Of a DNA stretch of 5,217 nucleotides, positions 4,954 through 5,217 are shown piece after piece. Numbering within the stretch: position 1 is the first letter of the stretch; each line of letters starts with the position of its first letter. The stretch is taken from the NCBI RefSeq assembly GCF_016587435.1, contig NZ_BNJJ01000057.1, positions 1-5,217 of the forward strand. The letters are read 5' to 3'. The DNA is from Dictyobacter formicarum. GTDB taxonomy: Bacteria; Chloroflexota; Ktedonobacteria; Ktedonobacterales; Ktedonobacteraceae. Below the pieces are notes generated by a model that worked only from the letters and a program-made list of their open reading frames with translations, was not told where the DNA came from and searched no databases. The translations under genes and the position numbers were made by a program.

Positions 4954-5217
4954 TTACGCGATAAACTCTTTGGCGAAGCGGCGCATAGGCTCCAGATTTT
5001 TCGCACTGGGGAAGGGGAAGTTAATAATAATTTCATCAACTCCCATGGATTCCAACGTGGAGATTCGATCACGAACCGTCGCTGGGCTGCCAACCAGAGA
5101 TGTATCACTCAGACCTTTTCTCGCTGCTTCAGGTACCTGAGCTAGTGCCTCCTCATCGGTATCGGCGATCGTGCAGAATCCCCCCGTTGTCACGCGGATA
5201 TCTGAGAAATGTCCCAC
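4954..5217 (-). CDS. Luciferase-like (LLM class) flavin/F420 oxidoreductase, C-terminal part
   Basis: Only the last 87 residues are in the window; the frame is still open at base 5217, so the start lies beyond the right edge even though the first visible codon is GTG. The visible part resembles the end of bacterial luciferase-like monooxygenases: an acidic helix (DTDEEALAQV), then LVGSPATVRDRI, STLESMGVDEIIINFP, and a final helix ending RRFAKEFIA. The G-S/T-P-x-x-V-x-x-R-I followed by a G-V-D-x-hydrophobic strand and FP is characteristic of this family. Members use FMN or coenzyme F420 and act on diverse substrates; the cofactor-binding N-terminal part is not visible, so neither cofactor nor substrate can be set. 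The gene is convergent with the SDR gene and probably belongs to a different transcription unit. Confidence 0.85.
   Translation of the reverse strand: MGHFSDIRVTTGGFCTIADTDEEALAQVPEAARKGLSDTSLVGSPATVRDRISTLESMGVDEIIINFPFPSAKNLEPMRRFAKEFIA

Overview
The window carries most of a bacterial sugar-type ABC importer operon on the minus strand (about 1-3211). It is followed by an AT-rich regulatory gap, the broken start of a LacI-family repressor gene on the plus strand, an intact short-chain dehydrogenase/reductase gene on the plus strand, and the 3' end of a luciferase-like oxidoreductase gene on the minus strand. Three traits suggest a soil-type, Gram-positive-like or Chloroflexota (Ktedonobacteria-like) organism: a binding protein with a twin-arginine signal plus lipobox, a transporter operon that shows no ATPase gene here, and a luciferase-like (possibly F420-dependent) oxidoreductase. 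That placement is an inference from gene style, not from a marker gene.

Layout on the minus strand, in transcription order: solute-binding lipoprotein (3211-1835), a perfect 24-bp stem-loop (1825-1775), first permease (1749-772), and second permease (747 to beyond base 1). The three genes are closely spaced, each has a plausible Shine-Dalgarno sequence, and together they form a standard CUT1-type importer. The stem-loop after the binding-protein gene is placed where it could make binding protein more abundant than the permeases. No ATP-binding subunit is visible; it may lie beyond the left edge or be a shared ATPase encoded elsewhere.

The gap 3212-3712 holds back-to-back promoter candidates sharing one -35 region, a second good plus-strand promoter, a perfect 15-nt palindrome and two dyads that could be operators. 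The plus-strand promoters lead to a LacI-type DNA-binding domain that stops after 45 codons, so the expected local repressor of the operon appears to be inactivated. About 110 bases after that stop codon is a lone CCCC/GGGG hairpin resembling an IS200/IS605 (TnpB-type) right end or a solitary CRISPR-like repeat. The SDR gene (4091-4876) follows with its own ribosome binding site, and a hairpin separates it from the convergent luciferase-like gene.

Most of the window is ordinary carbohydrate-uptake and oxidoreductase content. The parts worth a second look are the intra-operon stem-loop, the truncated repressor and the solitary hairpin. I do not see convincing evidence of a new multi-gene system.
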